Positions 17,269 to 26,700 of a DNA stretch of 64,000 nucleotides are shown here, one piece after another (the first letter of the stretch is position 1; every line of letters starts with the position of its first letter). The stretch is from Nocardioides sp. Iso805N (GTDB taxonomy: Bacteria > Actinomycetota > Actinomycetes > Propionibacteriales > Nocardioidaceae), in the NCBI RefSeq assembly GCF_000364605.1, contig NZ_KB822580.1, forward strand, positions 128,823 through 192,822. Direction: 5' to 3'. The translations under genes were made by a program, and so were the position numbers. The notes beneath the pieces were generated by a model that was given only the letters and a program-made list of their open reading frames with translations, ran no database searches and had not been told where the DNA came from.

Positions 17269-18355
17269 CCCGGAGGAGATGCTGCGCGAGGGGCTCGGCC
17301 ACCTCGCGGACGAGGTCGGCACGCGTGTGCCGCTGGCACAACGGGCCCGCGCAGGACGCCGGCGGCGTACCCGGCGAATGGTCGGGGTCGCTACCGCCGC
17401 GGCCGTGCTGGTGGCCGCGGGCGGCGTCGGCGCGGCCCTGCACGGGAGCGGGTCGAGCGCCGCGCCCAGCGTCGGTACGCCGACCGACGTGCCGACGCAG
17501 CACTCCGTGCTGGCCCCCGACGGCTATCGGCTCGAGGTGTGGCAGAACGTCGGCGTCTACGTGCCCGTCGGCTGGGGCTGGGGCGGTGCACCTGGAGCGT
17601 GCGGCGTGGGCCCGTCCGTCGGCGCCGACGGTCATCGGCTCACGGCGGCCGAGCGGACCGACGGTGTGCTGCCCGGGTATGTCGGCCGGCCGGTGGCGCA
17701 GACGCCGCGATGCCCGAAGAGCGCCACCCAGGGCACGAGCGCCGCGATGCCGTTCGTGTGGCTGGGAGCCAAGGATGCGCCCGTCGAGGCGAACCTCGGC
17801 CACGGCTTCGTGGTGGAGAGTCAGAAGTACGGCGACACCACGGTGACCGTCGGCAGCAGCGACGCTCGCCTGCGTCGCACCATCCTGGCGTCGGCGCACT
17901 GGATGACCGGCGGTGCCTGTGCGGACTGGCTGGGCACGCCACCGATGTCCGGCGAGCAGCCGAGTGTCGGCACCGCAGGTCCGGTCGCGCCGTATGCGAT
18001 GACGGTCTGCGCGTACGCGCCCGCGGCGATGTCGGGCTATCAGCTGCTCTACCAGGAGCAGCTCGCCGACGGACCGGCCAAGCAACTCGTCGACGCCGTG
18101 TCCGATGCGAAGCCGACGGGGGAGTTCAGCTGCTTCGGCGCGAGCGGGGGCGAGTGGGTGCTGCTGCACCTGACGGCTGCCGACGGGACCCGGGACTACG
18201 TCGTGGACCTGTCGTGCCCGAGCATCGCCGACCCGAGCGGGCTGCAGCACGAGCTGACCTCGGCCGACGTGCTGCCGTGGGCGGTCGACGGCGTCAACGC
18301 CGTGCTGCACGGCAGTCCGCTGATCGACGTACCGGGGCGCCTCATCGCGCAGTGA
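17261..18355 (+). CDS. Single-pass membrane protein paired with the ECF sigma factor (possible anti-sigma)
   Basis: 364 residues. The 38-residue basic cytosolic N-terminus (MRDPEEMLREGLGHLADEV...RRRRTRR) precedes one membrane helix (about 40-60) and a large extracytoplasmic domain of unknown fold with several Cys (GACGVG, RCPKS, ACADW, SCFGAS). Overlap with the sigma gene and the short cytosolic helix suggest anti-sigma control. No zinc-binding anti-sigma HCxxC motif is visible, so this is inference. The ATG has a GGAGGAGG ribosome site upstream. Confidence 0.75.
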   Translation: MRDPEEMLREGLGHLADEVGTRVPLAQRARAGRRRRTRRMVGVATAAAVLVAAGGVGAALHGSGSSAAPSVGTPTDVPTQHSVLAPDGYRLEVWQNVGVYVPVGWGWGGAPGACGVGPSVGADGHRLTAAERTDGVLPGYVGRPVAQTPRCPKSATQGTSAAMPFVWLGAKDAPVEANLGHGFVVESQKYGDTTVTVGSSDARLRRTILASAHWMTGGACADWLGTPPMSGEQPSVGTAGPVAPYAMTVCAYAPAAMSGYQLLYQEQLADGPAKQLVDAVSDAKPTGEFSCFGASGGEWVLLHLTAADGTRDYVVDLSCPSIADPSGLQHELTSADVLPWAVDGVNAVLHGSPLIDVPGRLIAQ

Positions 18356-18358
18356 GGG

Positions 18359-18898
18359 CTACTCGGTGGCCGCCTGCCGGGCGCGGTAGGCGGCCACCGC
18401 GTTGCGGTTGCCGCAGGCCACCGAGCAGAACCGCTTGGAGCGGTTGCGGGACAGGTCGAGCACCAGGCCCAGGCAGTCACCGTCGGCGCACACCCCGAGG
18501 CGCGCATGCTCGTCGGCGCGGATCACGTCGATCATCGCCATCGCCGTCTCGACGCCGATCCGGGTGGCCAACGGCGCCTCGGGCGGCACCGCGTGGATGT
18601 GCCAGTCGAGGGGCTGGTGGCGGACGAGCTGCGGTACGGCGCGCGCCTCGCTGAGGATCTCGTTGACCATCCGGACCGCCTCGTCGCGGTCGGCCAGCAG
18701 CAACGCGCGCAGGCGCGGCCGCAGGTCGCGCACCTGGTCCAGCTCGGTGCGCGTGCGATCGTGGCGGCCGGTGTAGTCGAAGCGGTCGTAGAACGCCTCG
18801 AGCTCGGCCACAGTCGTCAACGTCTCCGGCGCCTCGGCGCTGTTGACCAGTGCGACAGCCGCCAGGAGCGACTCCTCAGTGTCATGAGCGAAAACCAC
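18359..18898 (-). CDS. CGNR zinc-finger/ABATE-domain regulator
   Basis: 179 residues with a helical ABATE N-terminal domain and a C-terminal treble-clef-like zinc finger: CADGDC then RFCSVACGNRNAVAAYRAR, including the CGNR tetrapeptide. Such proteins are thought to be DNA-binding stress regulators. It is divergent from the EamA transporter gene, a common arrangement for a local regulator and its target. Confidence 0.9.
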   Translation of the reverse strand: MVFAHDTEESLLAAVALVNSAEAPETLTTVAELEAFYDRFDYTGRHDRTRTELDQVRDLRPRLRALLLADRDEAVRMVNEILSEARAVPQLVRHQPLDWHIHAVPPEAPLATRIGVETAMAMIDVIRADEHARLGVCADGDCLGLVLDLSRNRSKRFCSVACGNRNAVAAYRARQAATE

Positions 18899-18899
18899 G

Positions 18900-18928
18900 T
18901 TGACAGATTACCGAACGATTTCGTAGCG
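18900..18928 (+). promoter_or_regulatory. Candidate sigma-70-type promoter for the EamA gene
   Basis: TTGACA at 18900-18905 is followed after 17 bases by TAGCGT at 18923-18928. Transcription would begin within about 10 bases of the ATG at 18938, which would make the transcript nearly leaderless, common in actinobacteria. The -10 element is weak. Confidence 0.4.
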
Positions 18929-18937
18929 TCATGGGTC

Positions 18938-19960
18938 ATGAGCATTTTCACCGATGACGAGGCGGCACTCGCCCGAGCCGAGCGCTTCGGTGTGGGGCTG
19001 CTCCTCGCGATGGTTTCGGCGGTGAGCTTCAGCCTGTCCGGCTCGATCGCGAGCAGCCTGTTCGACATCGGCTGGACCCCGGGTTCGGTGGTCCTTCTCC
19101 GCGTCGCCCTCGCCGCCGTCGTGCTGGCACCGTTCGGTCTGCGATCCCTGCGCCACAGCCGTACGCCGTGGAGCGCGGTCCGCCGCCAGCTGCCCACGAT
19201 CGTCGTCTACGGTCTGCTCGCCGTCGCGGCGTCCCAGTTCTGCTACTTCTCCGCCGTCCGGCACATGGAGGTCGGGCCGGCGATCCTGATCGAGTACACG
19301 TCTCCGGCCGCGGTCGTGGTCTGGCTGTGGCTGCGGCACGGTCAGCGACCGGCACCGATCACCGTCGGCGGCGCGGCCCTCGCCGCGTTCGGCCTCGTGC
19401 TGGTCCTCGACCTGATCGGCGGTGGCATCGGGCTGAGCGTGGCAGGGGTGCTCTGGGCGCTCGGCGCGATGCTCGGTGCCGCGGTCTACTTCGTCCTCAA
19501 CGCCGAGGGTGGAGTGGACCTGCCGCCGATCGCCCTGGCCTGGCTCGGCCTGGTCGTCGGGGCGGCCGCGCTCGGGCTGCTCGGGGTCACCCACCTGATG
19601 CCGTTGCATGCGGCTGCTGGCACGGTCCGGCTGGCGGATGCGGACGTGCCGTGGTGGGCCGCCGTACTCATCCTCGGGGTGGTGACCGCAGCGCTGGCCT
19701 ACGCCACCGGCATCGCGGCCGGTCGGCTGCTGGGCGCGCGGCTGGCCAGCTTCGTGGCGCTGCTGGAGGTGGTCTCCAGCGTGCTGTTCGCCTGGTTGCT
19801 GCTCGGCGAGCTGCCCGGTGCCGTGCAGTTCGTCGGCGGCCTGCTCATCCTCGCCGGGGTGGTGGCGGTGAAGGCGGGGGAGCCGTCGGCCGGCGCTGCC
19901 TCCCGCCGCACGCGTCCCGGCCATGCCGATCGGTCGACGACCTCAGCGGAGAGCCGCTAG
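18938..19960 (+). CDS. EamA/DMT-family transporter
   Basis: 340 residues forming ten predicted helices as two EamA repeats, for example GLLLAMVSAVSFSLSGSIASSL and GPAILIEYTSPAAVVVWLWLRH in the first, and FVALLEVVSSVLFAWLLLGELPGAVQFVGGLLILAGV ending the second. DMT exporters efflux amino acids or metabolites; substrate unknown. The ATG at 18938 starts just before the first membrane segment; longer upstream extensions read through the divergent CGNR gene. It overlaps the next gene's 3' end by 4 bases. Confidence 0.88.
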   Translation: MSIFTDDEAALARAERFGVGLLLAMVSAVSFSLSGSIASSLFDIGWTPGSVVLLRVALAAVVLAPFGLRSLRHSRTPWSAVRRQLPTIVVYGLLAVAASQFCYFSAVRHMEVGPAILIEYTSPAAVVVWLWLRHGQRPAPITVGGAALAAFGLVLVLDLIGGGIGLSVAGVLWALGAMLGAAVYFVLNAEGGVDLPPIALAWLGLVVGAAALGLLGVTHLMPLHAAAGTVRLADADVPWWAAVLILGVVTAALAYATGIAAGRLLGARLASFVALLEVVSSVLFAWLLLGELPGAVQFVGGLLILAGVVAVKAGEPSAGAASRRTRPGHADRSTTSAESR

Positions 19961-21075
19961 CGCTCGTCCTGGGCGCGGACGAACACTTCCCTGATCAGCA
20001 TCAGGATCGCCGCGGCTGTCGGGATGGCCAGGAGTGCGCCGACGACACCGAGCAGCGAGGCGCCGACCAGTGCCGCGATCACGGTGAGCACGCCTGGGAT
20101 CTCGACGGAGCGGGACATCACCCGCGGGTAGAGCACGTAGTTCTCGAACTGCTGGTAGGCGATGTAGAAGATCGCCGCGATGATCGCGGTCTGGACCGAG
20201 TTGCTGAAGCAGATCGCCGTCACGATCACCGCGCCGATGGTGGCGCCGATCATCGGGATCACGTCGGTCACCATCACCACGAAGGCGAGGGCAACGGCGT
20301 ACTTGCTCATGCCGATGACCATCAGCAGGATCAGGGAGCTGACGCCGGCGCACAGCGCGATCACGAAGGCGCCGGACACGTAGCCGCCGATGCCCTCGAT
20401 GATCCGGTCGCCCAGCTTGCCGACGCGCTCGCGCCGGGATGCGGGGGCCAGGTGATAGAGCGCCGACTTGATCGTCTCGAACGAGGCCAGGAAGTAGAGC
20501 GTCATGACGGTGATCACGAACGCGTTCAGCAGCGCACCCAGAACGGCCAGGCCGACGCCGAGCACCCCGCCGAACACCTCGCCGACGAAGTTGCCCCCGG
20601 TGACGAAGTCCTGCAGCTTGGCGATGAAGTGGTACTGGTCGTCGAGGTCACGGATCCGCCGGTTGTTCTGCAGCTGGTGCAGCCAGTCCGGGGCGTTCTT
20701 CCCGATGGCGGTGACCTGATCGGCGATGACCGGGGCGAGCGCGAAGACGAACAGCGCGATGACCGCCAGCACCAGCACGATGACGACGACGACCGCGCCG
20801 GAGCGGCGCAGGCCGCGCCGCTCCAGGAACCGCACGACCGGGTCGAGCCCGGCCGCGATGAAGAGCGCGACCACGATCTCCACGATCACGCCGCTGATCG
20901 TGACCAGGACCTGGCCGACGGCGAAGGCGGTGAGCAGCCCGAGGCCACCGAGCAGGCCCATCACGTACGGCGCCTTGCGATCGAACGGTCTGCCAGGTCG
21001 TCCGAGGGCGGGGTCGTCGGCGGGCGCCTCGCTCAGCGCGGCCTCCGTGTCCCCGGAGGCCGCGGCCTCACTCAC
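19957..21075 (-). CDS. AI-2E (PerM-like) family transporter
   Basis: 372 residues, mostly membrane, with the PerM/AI-2E fold. The family motif VTDVIPMIGATIGAV and FYIAYQQFENYVLYPRVMSRSVEIPGVLTVIAALVGASLLG near the C-terminus are diagnostic. The domain includes a long hydrophilic loop (residues 130-170). Substrates in the family range from autoinducer-2 to Na+/H+; not assignable here. It lies 3' of the coiled-coil gene on the same strand, overlapping by 4 bases, so the two may be co-transcribed. Confidence 0.88.
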   Translation of the reverse strand: MSEAAASGDTEAALSEAPADDPALGRPGRPFDRKAPYVMGLLGGLGLLTAFAVGQVLVTISGVIVEIVVALFIAAGLDPVVRFLERRGLRRSGAVVVVIVLVLAVIALFVFALAPVIADQVTAIGKNAPDWLHQLQNNRRIRDLDDQYHFIAKLQDFVTGGNFVGEVFGGVLGVGLAVLGALLNAFVITVMTLYFLASFETIKSALYHLAPASRRERVGKLGDRIIEGIGGYVSGAFVIALCAGVSSLILLMVIGMSKYAVALAFVVMVTDVIPMIGATIGAVIVTAICFSNSVQTAIIAAIFYIAYQQFENYVLYPRVMSRSVEIPGVLTVIAALVGASLLGVVGALLAIPTAAAILMLIREVFVRAQDER

Positions 21076-22493
21076 TCAGCGTCCTTGGCGTCCTTGGCGC
21101 CCTTGGACGTGTTCTTGTCCTGGGCGTCGTCGTCGGCGTCCTGGGAGAAACCGGCGATGAGGTTGGTCAACGGAGCGAGCTGGGCGGTGATCGCGTCGCG
21201 GCGCTTGCTGAGCCGCTCCACCTCGGCGCGGATCGCGGCCAGGCCGCGCTCGGCCTCGGCGTGGCCCGCCTGGCTGATGGTCTCCGCCTGGGCGCGAGCG
21301 CTCTTGACCAGCTGCTCGGCCTCGCGCTTGGCGCGTGCCAGCAGACCTTCGGCCTCGGTCTCGGCCTGCGTGCGCTGGGCGGCGATCTGGGCGGATGCCT
21401 GACGGGCGCGCTCCTCGGCGGCAGTGGCACGGGCCTCCGCCTCCTCCACGAGACGGCGGGTCTCCGCCATCGAGCTGTTGTGGTGGTCGGTCGCCTCGCG
21501 GGCGAGGCGCTCCTTCTCCACGGCCAGCATCCGGCGGGCCTCCTGCACCTCGCGGTCGGCGCCGGCGCGGGCCTGCTCGACCTCGCGCTGGGTGGCAGCA
21601 CGCTGCTCGGTCGTCTCCTGCTGCGCGGCCAGGCGCAGCTGGTCGGCCTCACGCTTGGCGGAGGCGACCAGATCCTCGGCCTCGCTGCGCGCCAACGAGC
21701 GCTCCTGCTCGGTCTGGGCGCTCACGCGGGCACGGTGGTCGTCCATCTCCTGGTAGTGGGCCTTGCGCAACTCCTCGACCTCGCGCTGGGCCTCGGCCCG
21801 CAGCGCGGCGGCGTCGCGGGTAGCCTGGTTGTGGATCTCGGCGGCCTCCCGGTCTGCGGCGGCCTTGATCTCGCCCGCCTCCTCCTCGGCGAGGCGCAGC
21901 ATCGCGGAGGCACGGCCGCCGAGGCCGGCGTAGGACGGGTTGGCGTGCTCGGCCAGCTCGTCGCGGAGCTTGGCGATCTCCTTCTCCGCCTCTGCCGCCC
22001 GCTGCTGGGCGCTCTGGGCCGCGCTGTGCGCGGCACCGTGCGCGGCCGTGAGCTGCTGGATCCGCGAGTCGACCGCGGCAGGGTCGTAGCCACCGCGGCG
22101 CACGATCGGCAGCGGCGAGGACGACACCCCTGGTACGGCGGCAGGCGCACCGCCGGCGCGGCTCGGGGACGCGGCCGGCGCGCTACCGGCCGGAGCGCCG
22201 GCCTGGGCCGGTCGGGCGGCTGGCGCGGCCCCGGTGGGCGGGGCCGACGGTGCACCGGTGGGGGCGCTCGACGCGGGTGACGCAGGTGCCGCCGGGACGC
22301 GCGGCATGACCCGGGTCTCGTCGTCGGCGCCGGACGACTTCTGGGCGCTCGGCTTGCTCTCGGCAGGCTTCGCTGACTTGGTCTCGCTCGACGGGCTCGC
22401 CGGCGTACCGGCCGCCTTGCCCGCAGCGGCAGCGCCCTCCTCGGGAGCCGTGGTCGGCTCGTTGTCGAAGATGGACAGGCCCTGATCGCTCAT
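21072..22493 (-). CDS. Scy/FilP-type coiled-coil cytoskeletal protein (inferred)
   Basis: 473 residues. The first 130 residues are low-complexity Ala/Pro/Ser/Thr with a GYDPAAVDSRIQQL segment near residue 138 resembling DivIVA-type N-termini. The rest is almost continuous heptad-rich Ala/Glu/Arg coiled coil with repeats such as ARSEAEDLVASAKREADQLR. In Streptomyces, the Scy and FilP polarity proteins are encoded next to methylmalonyl-CoA epimerase and thiolase genes; here those genes lie 4 kb away, which supports orthology. It may organise a polar or hyphal filament. A DivIVA-domain protein is the alternative. Confidence 0.72.
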   Translation of the reverse strand: MSDQGLSIFDNEPTTAPEEGAAAAGKAAGTPASPSSETKSAKPAESKPSAQKSSGADDETRVMPRVPAAPASPASSAPTGAPSAPPTGAAPAARPAQAGAPAGSAPAASPSRAGGAPAAVPGVSSSPLPIVRRGGYDPAAVDSRIQQLTAAHGAAHSAAQSAQQRAAEAEKEIAKLRDELAEHANPSYAGLGGRASAMLRLAEEEAGEIKAAADREAAEIHNQATRDAAALRAEAQREVEELRKAHYQEMDDHRARVSAQTEQERSLARSEAEDLVASAKREADQLRLAAQQETTEQRAATQREVEQARAGADREVQEARRMLAVEKERLAREATDHHNSSMAETRRLVEEAEARATAAEERARQASAQIAAQRTQAETEAEGLLARAKREAEQLVKSARAQAETISQAGHAEAERGLAAIRAEVERLSKRRDAITAQLAPLTNLIAGFSQDADDDAQDKNTSKGAKDAKDAE

Positions 22494-22573
22494 GGTCGGC
22501 GTTACCTCTTCCTTGCTGTGCGGGGCGTGCGGGGAACTGCTCCCAAGGGTCCCACATCCCGGGTTACGACGGC

Positions 22574-22608
22574 GTGAAGCCGCCCCGGGAGTCCCGGGGC
22601 GGCTTCAC
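22574..22608 (-). terminator. Hairpin terminator after ccr
   Basis: A 17-bp inverted repeat (GTGAAGCCGCCCCGGGA with its complement) around a single central G lies 19 bases beyond the ccr stop codon on the minus strand and before the coiled-coil gene. The strong GC stem suits a terminator, although no T-run follows. Confidence 0.65.
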
Positions 22609-22626
22609 GGTGGTGGTCGGTGCCGA

Positions 22627-23967
22627 TCAGATGCCGCGGAACCGGTTGATCGCGTCGACGTGCTGGTTGCGCATCTCCTCGTCGAGGACGCCGAGGCCCT
22701 CCTGCGGGGCGAGCGCGAGCACGCCGACCTTGCCCTGGTGGAGGTTGTGGTGGACGTCGAGCGAGGCCTGGCCTACCTCGTCGAGGGTGTAGGTCCGTGA
22801 CAGGGTCGGGTGGATCTTGCCCTTCGCGATCAGGCGGTTGGCCTCCCACGACTCGCGGTAGTTGGCGAAGTGGGAGGAGATGATGCGCTTGAGGTTCATC
22901 CACAGGTAGCGGTTGTCGTACTCGTGCATGTAACCGGTCGTGGAGGCGCAGGTGGTGATGGTGCCGCCCTTGCGGGTGACGTAGACCGAGGCGCCGAAGG
23001 TCTCGCGGCCGGGGTGCTCGAAGACGATGTCGATGTCCTCGCCACCGGTCAGCTCGCGGATCCGCTTGCCCAGGCGCTGCCACTCCTTGGGGTTCTGCTG
23101 GGTGCCCTCCTCGTTCCAGAACTTCCAGTTCTCCTCGGAGCGGTTGATCACCAGCTCGGCGCCCATCGAACGCACGATCTTGGCCTTCTCCTCGTTCGAG
23201 ACCACGCAGATCGGGGTGGCGCCGCCGTTGAGGGCGTACTGGGTGGCGAATCCGCCCAGGCCACCGGAGGCGCCCCAGATCAAGACGTTGTCGCCCTGCT
23301 TCATCGCGCCGCCGTTCTTGGAGACCAGCTGGCGGTAGGCGGTGCAGTTGACCAGGCCGGGGGAGGCTGCCTCCTCCCAGGTCAGGTGCTCGGGCTTCGG
23401 CATCAGCTGGTTGGCCTTGACCATCGCGACCTCGGCCAGGCCACCGAAGTTGGTCTCGAAGCCCCAGATGCGCTGGGAGGTGTCGAGCATGGTGTCGTTG
23501 TGGCCGTCGGGCGATTCCAGCTCGACGGAGAGGCAGTGCGCCACGACCCGGTCGCCGGGCTTCCACTTGGTCACACCCGCCCCGACCTTCAGCACGACGC
23601 CGGACAGGTCCGAGCCGACGATGTGGTAGGGCAGGTCGTGGCGCTTGGCCAGCTCGGACTCGCGGCCGTAGCGCTCAAGGAAGCCGAAGGTGGACACGGG
23701 CTCGAAGATCGAGGTCCACACGGTGTTGTAGTTGATCGCCGAGGCCATCACCGCGACGAGCGCCTCACCCGGGCCGAGCTCGGGCAGGGCCACGTCCTCG
23801 ACGTGCAGGGACTTGCGAGGGTCCTTCTCCTTGCTCGGGATCCCTTCGAACATGTCGACCTCGTCCTTGTGGACGGTGGCGGCTCTGAAGTGATCCGGGA
23901 TCTCCAGGTTCGCGAAGTCCTCCGAGGAGGCCTCGCCGCTGACGATCGCATCGAGAATGTGCTGCAC
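22627..23967 (-). CDS. ccr: Crotonyl-CoA carboxylase/reductase
   Basis: 446 residues from the GTG at 23967, which has AGGAG six bases upstream. It is an MDR-family enzyme: GroES-like part (PYHIVGSDLSGVVLKVGAGVTKWKPGDRVVAH), Rossmann motif WGASGGLGGFATQYA, and a WGFETNFGG segment whose Phe-Glu pair matches CO2-binding residues described for this family. It converts crotonyl-CoA, CO2 and NADPH to ethylmalonyl-CoA, the key step of the ethylmalonyl-CoA pathway. Length matches the usual 447. A TACY-N4-RGTA site lies 57 bases upstream. A longer reading to 24123 would run through that site and is rejected. Confidence 0.95.
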   Translation of the reverse strand: MQHILDAIVSGEASSEDFANLEIPDHFRAATVHKDEVDMFEGIPSKEKDPRKSLHVEDVALPELGPGEALVAVMASAINYNTVWTSIFEPVSTFGFLERYGRESELAKRHDLPYHIVGSDLSGVVLKVGAGVTKWKPGDRVVAHCLSVELESPDGHNDTMLDTSQRIWGFETNFGGLAEVAMVKANQLMPKPEHLTWEEAASPGLVNCTAYRQLVSKNGGAMKQGDNVLIWGASGGLGGFATQYALNGGATPICVVSNEEKAKIVRSMGAELVINRSEENWKFWNEEGTQQNPKEWQRLGKRIRELTGGEDIDIVFEHPGRETFGASVYVTRKGGTITTCASTTGYMHEYDNRYLWMNLKRIISSHFANYRESWEANRLIAKGKIHPTLSRTYTLDEVGQASLDVHHNLHQGKVGVLALAPQEGLGVLDEEMRNQHVDAINRFRGI

Positions 23968-24024
23968 GTCGTACTCCTGAGAAGAGGGAGGCCCGGCGCG
24001 CGGGCCCTGGCGTGAACGAGACAC

Positions 24025-24036
24025 TACTGGCGGGTA
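24025..24036. promoter_or_regulatory. TACY-N4-RGTA palindrome upstream of ccr
   Basis: TACTGGCGGGTA, 57 bases upstream of the ccr start on the minus strand. It shares the GGTA half-site and N4 spacing with the four other sites in this window. It lies in the 227-base gap between ccr and the phytase-like gene. Confidence 0.5.
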
Positions 24037-24194
24037 ATACCGACATGCCATAGGTGTGACTGACGACACTACGCGTCTCGTAACGGTCACGTGGCGGCCA
24101 TCTGGGCGCGGGCGTGAGGACATCTGATGCCGCTTTGCTTTCGCCGATCACGACCGTCGCGGCATCGTGCGGTCTCGTCCTTCTAGGAGCTGCT

Positions 24195-26132
24195 GTGAAT
24201 CGCACAGGACGCATCTCAGTGGCGGTGGCCGTCGTCTCGGCCGCTGCTGCGCTTCCGCTCGGCGCCTTCGCCGTCGGCGGATCGAGCTCGGCCGCCTGCA
24301 CCCCGCAGAAGGGTGCGGTGTCGGCTGCCCAGAACACCGTCAGTCACGACCGGGGCGCCCTGCGTGCCGCGAGCAAGAAGAAGGCGAAGTCGGCCAAGGC
24401 CAAGGCCAAGAAGCAGAAGGTGGTGGCCAAGGCGACCACACACCTGGTCAACGCCGAGGCCACCCTCAACGCGGCGCAGGCGGCGCTGATCGCGTGCCAG
24501 GGGGCATGGCCGGTCCCGACCGTCACGGCGACGGTGACCACGACCGCTACCGCTGCTCCGACCGTCCCGGCGAACGGGGGCAAGGCCCCGGTCGACGGAA
24601 CGACGCTCTTCCCGATGACCAACCCCGACGGCACCACCATCACGCCCAACGGCCTCTGGGACGGCACCCCCATCGTCGGCAGCGGTTACGGCTCCGGTCT
24701 GTCGCCCGACACCGCAGACGGCCCCGGCTGGTTCTACGGCATCACCGACCGCGGCCCCAACGTGGGTGGTCCCGACGGCGTGAAGATGGACCCGGTCCAG
24801 GGCTTCCAGCCGGCGATCGGAAAGTTCCACCTCGAGAACGGCCATGCCGAGCTCACCCAGGTGATCGGCCTGACCGGCTTCTCCGGCGCTCCGATGAACG
24901 GCTTGGTGCCGCCGGACGACGCCACCGCTCACGGCACCAGCAGCGACATCGAGGATCAGTACGGCGCCGCCGCGCCGCACAGCAACGTCGGCATCGACTC
25001 CGAGTCCGTCGTGGTCGACCCGGCCGGCGGCTTCTTCGTCTCCGACGAGTACGGCCCCTACATCGTCCACCTGGACGCGAACGGCAAGGAGACGTACCGC
25101 TACAGCCCCTACGTCAGCGCCGACCCGTCCAACGGCACCACCGAGCACATCTACCCGCTGCCCTCGGAGCTGATCCGGCGCAAGGAGAACAAGGGCATGG
25201 AGGGGCTGACGCTGACCCCTGACGGCCAGTACCTCGTCGGCATCATGCAGTCGCCGTTGGACTCCAACAAGGGCACGACCGGCACCACCGCGGCCACAGC
25301 CGCCAAGGGAGCGATCACACGCATCGTGAAGGTGAAGCTGAGCGACCACAGCGTGCAGGAGTACCTCTACGCGCTGCACTTCACCGCCAACAACGACATC
25401 GCCGAGGCCAACAGCGAGATCACGGCCCTGGATGCGAACCACTTCATCGTCGACGAGCGGGACGGCTGCTTCGAGGGCACCAACGCCAACGACATCGCCG
25501 GCACCGCGGCCTGCCCCGCAGCAGCGATCAAAGACCTGTGGAAGATCGACCTGACCAACGCCACCGATGTCGGCCCGCATTCGCCACTGCTCACGACGCC
25601 TCCGACGATCAGCGGCACCCTGGCCACGGTGACCTACAAGAGCGATCTCGCCGCCCCGCTGACCCCGACCAACTCCGGTCTGAACATCAACGGGCTGAGC
25701 ATCGAGGACATCGCCGGCACGTCGGTTCCGTCCACGGCGGTCTCCGCGCTCTCGGCCGCAGGCGTGACCACCTCGGACTCCGGCAGCCGCAGCACCGCCG
25801 GCGAGCTCTTCTTGAACTACGCCGGCCTGGTCGACCACATCGACCCCAGCGGGCAGTACTTCGGGCACGACAAGGTCGAGGGCGTCGCGATCGACCCGGC
25901 CAACCCGAGCACCGTCTACCTGGCCGACGACTCGGACTTCGGCATCACCGACGTGCCGAAGGATGGCTCGTGGCCCGCTGACAGCATCAGTCACGGCGGG
26001 GACAAGCGGGTCCTGGGCAACGGGGCACTCAAGCTCCTGCCCGGAGCCGGCGGCCTCGGCACCGGGCCGCAGGACTTCGGCGAGATCATGAAGGTGGACC
26101 TGTCCCAGGTTCCGGCGGCGTACAAGGGCTGA
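24195..26132 (+). CDS. Secreted esterase-like/phytase-like protein (Phytase-like domain)
   Basis: 645 residues with an N-terminal signal peptide (residues 1-35, hydrophobic core ISVAVAVVSAAAALPLGAFAVG). A mature Lys/Ala-rich segment (about 55-100) follows, then a Thr/Val linker and a catalytic-like domain from about residue 135: GFGITDRG-like FYGITDRGPN, DSESVVVDPAGGFFVSDEYGPYIVHLDANG, GMEGLTLTPDGQYLVGIMQS, VEGVAIDPANPSTVYLADDSDFG. The repeated strands resemble the beta-propeller of the Phytase-like family. GTG start has AGGAG five bases upstream. Substrate is unknown. Confidence 0.82.
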   Translation: MNRTGRISVAVAVVSAAAALPLGAFAVGGSSSAACTPQKGAVSAAQNTVSHDRGALRAASKKKAKSAKAKAKKQKVVAKATTHLVNAEATLNAAQAALIACQGAWPVPTVTATVTTTATAAPTVPANGGKAPVDGTTLFPMTNPDGTTITPNGLWDGTPIVGSGYGSGLSPDTADGPGWFYGITDRGPNVGGPDGVKMDPVQGFQPAIGKFHLENGHAELTQVIGLTGFSGAPMNGLVPPDDATAHGTSSDIEDQYGAAAPHSNVGIDSESVVVDPAGGFFVSDEYGPYIVHLDANGKETYRYSPYVSADPSNGTTEHIYPLPSELIRRKENKGMEGLTLTPDGQYLVGIMQSPLDSNKGTTGTTAATAAKGAITRIVKVKLSDHSVQEYLYALHFTANNDIAEANSEITALDANHFIVDERDGCFEGTNANDIAGTAACPAAAIKDLWKIDLTNATDVGPHSPLLTTPPTISGTLATVTYKSDLAAPLTPTNSGLNINGLSIEDIAGTSVPSTAVSALSAAGVTTSDSGSRSTAGELFLNYAGLVDHIDPSGQYFGHDKVEGVAIDPANPSTVYLADDSDFGITDVPKDGSWPADSISHGGDKRVLGNGALKLLPGAGGLGTGPQDFGEIMKVDLSQVPAAYKG

Positions 26133-26162
26133 GGCGCGCGACGCTCGGGTGGTGCTTGCGGC

Positions 26163-26618
26163 CTAGTGAGCCGAGCCCTTCGCCGGCTCGACCAGTTCGA
26201 CCAACACGCCGCCGGCGTCCTTGGGGTGGACGAAGTTGATCCGGGAGTCGGAGGTGCCACGGCGCGGGGCGTCGTAGAGAAGACGCACCCCGCGGCTGCG
26301 CAGGATCTCGCTGACCTGCTCGACGTCGACCACGCGGTAGGCGAGCTGCTGGATGCCCTGACCGTTCTTGTCCAGGAACTTCGCGATCGTGCTCTCCGGG
26401 GTCAGCGGCGCCAGCAGCTGGATCTTCGAGTCGGTCGGCCCGACGGCGAGCATCGCCTCGGCGACGCCCTGCTCCTCGTTCACCTCGCGGTGGATCTCCT
26501 TGAGACCGAAGGTCTCGTCGTAGAACCGGATCGCCTCGTCCAGGTCGGGTACGGCGATACCCACGTGGTCGATCGCGGTGAACAGGTGCTCGGGGATCTC
26601 AAGGCTCATGGCGCCCAC
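26163..26618 (-). CDS. mce: Methylmalonyl-CoA epimerase
   Basis: 151 residues, a glyoxalase-fold metal enzyme. The domain starts AIDHVGIAVPDLDEAIRFY and contains GVAEAMLAVG, KIQLLAP and HPKDAGGVLVELVEP, with the usual His/Glu metal ligands. It interconverts (2R)- and (2S)-methylmalonyl-CoA. It is paired head-to-head with thiolase; a TACY-N4-RGTA site and a CRP-like motif lie in the 132-base gap. GTG at 26618 has GGAGG nine bases upstream; ATG at 26609 is the alternative. Confidence 0.93.
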   Translation of the reverse strand: MGAMSLEIPEHLFTAIDHVGIAVPDLDEAIRFYDETFGLKEIHREVNEEQGVAEAMLAVGPTDSKIQLLAPLTPESTIAKFLDKNGQGIQQLAYRVVDVEQVSEILRSRGVRLLYDAPRRGTSDSRINFVHPKDAGGVLVELVEPAKGSAH

Positions 26619-26700
26619 TCTGGTCCACCTCCGATCGGCGAGGGAAGATGTGTGACGATGGGCACACCCGGCCGCCGACCGGACCCCTCCCGCTGATGTC

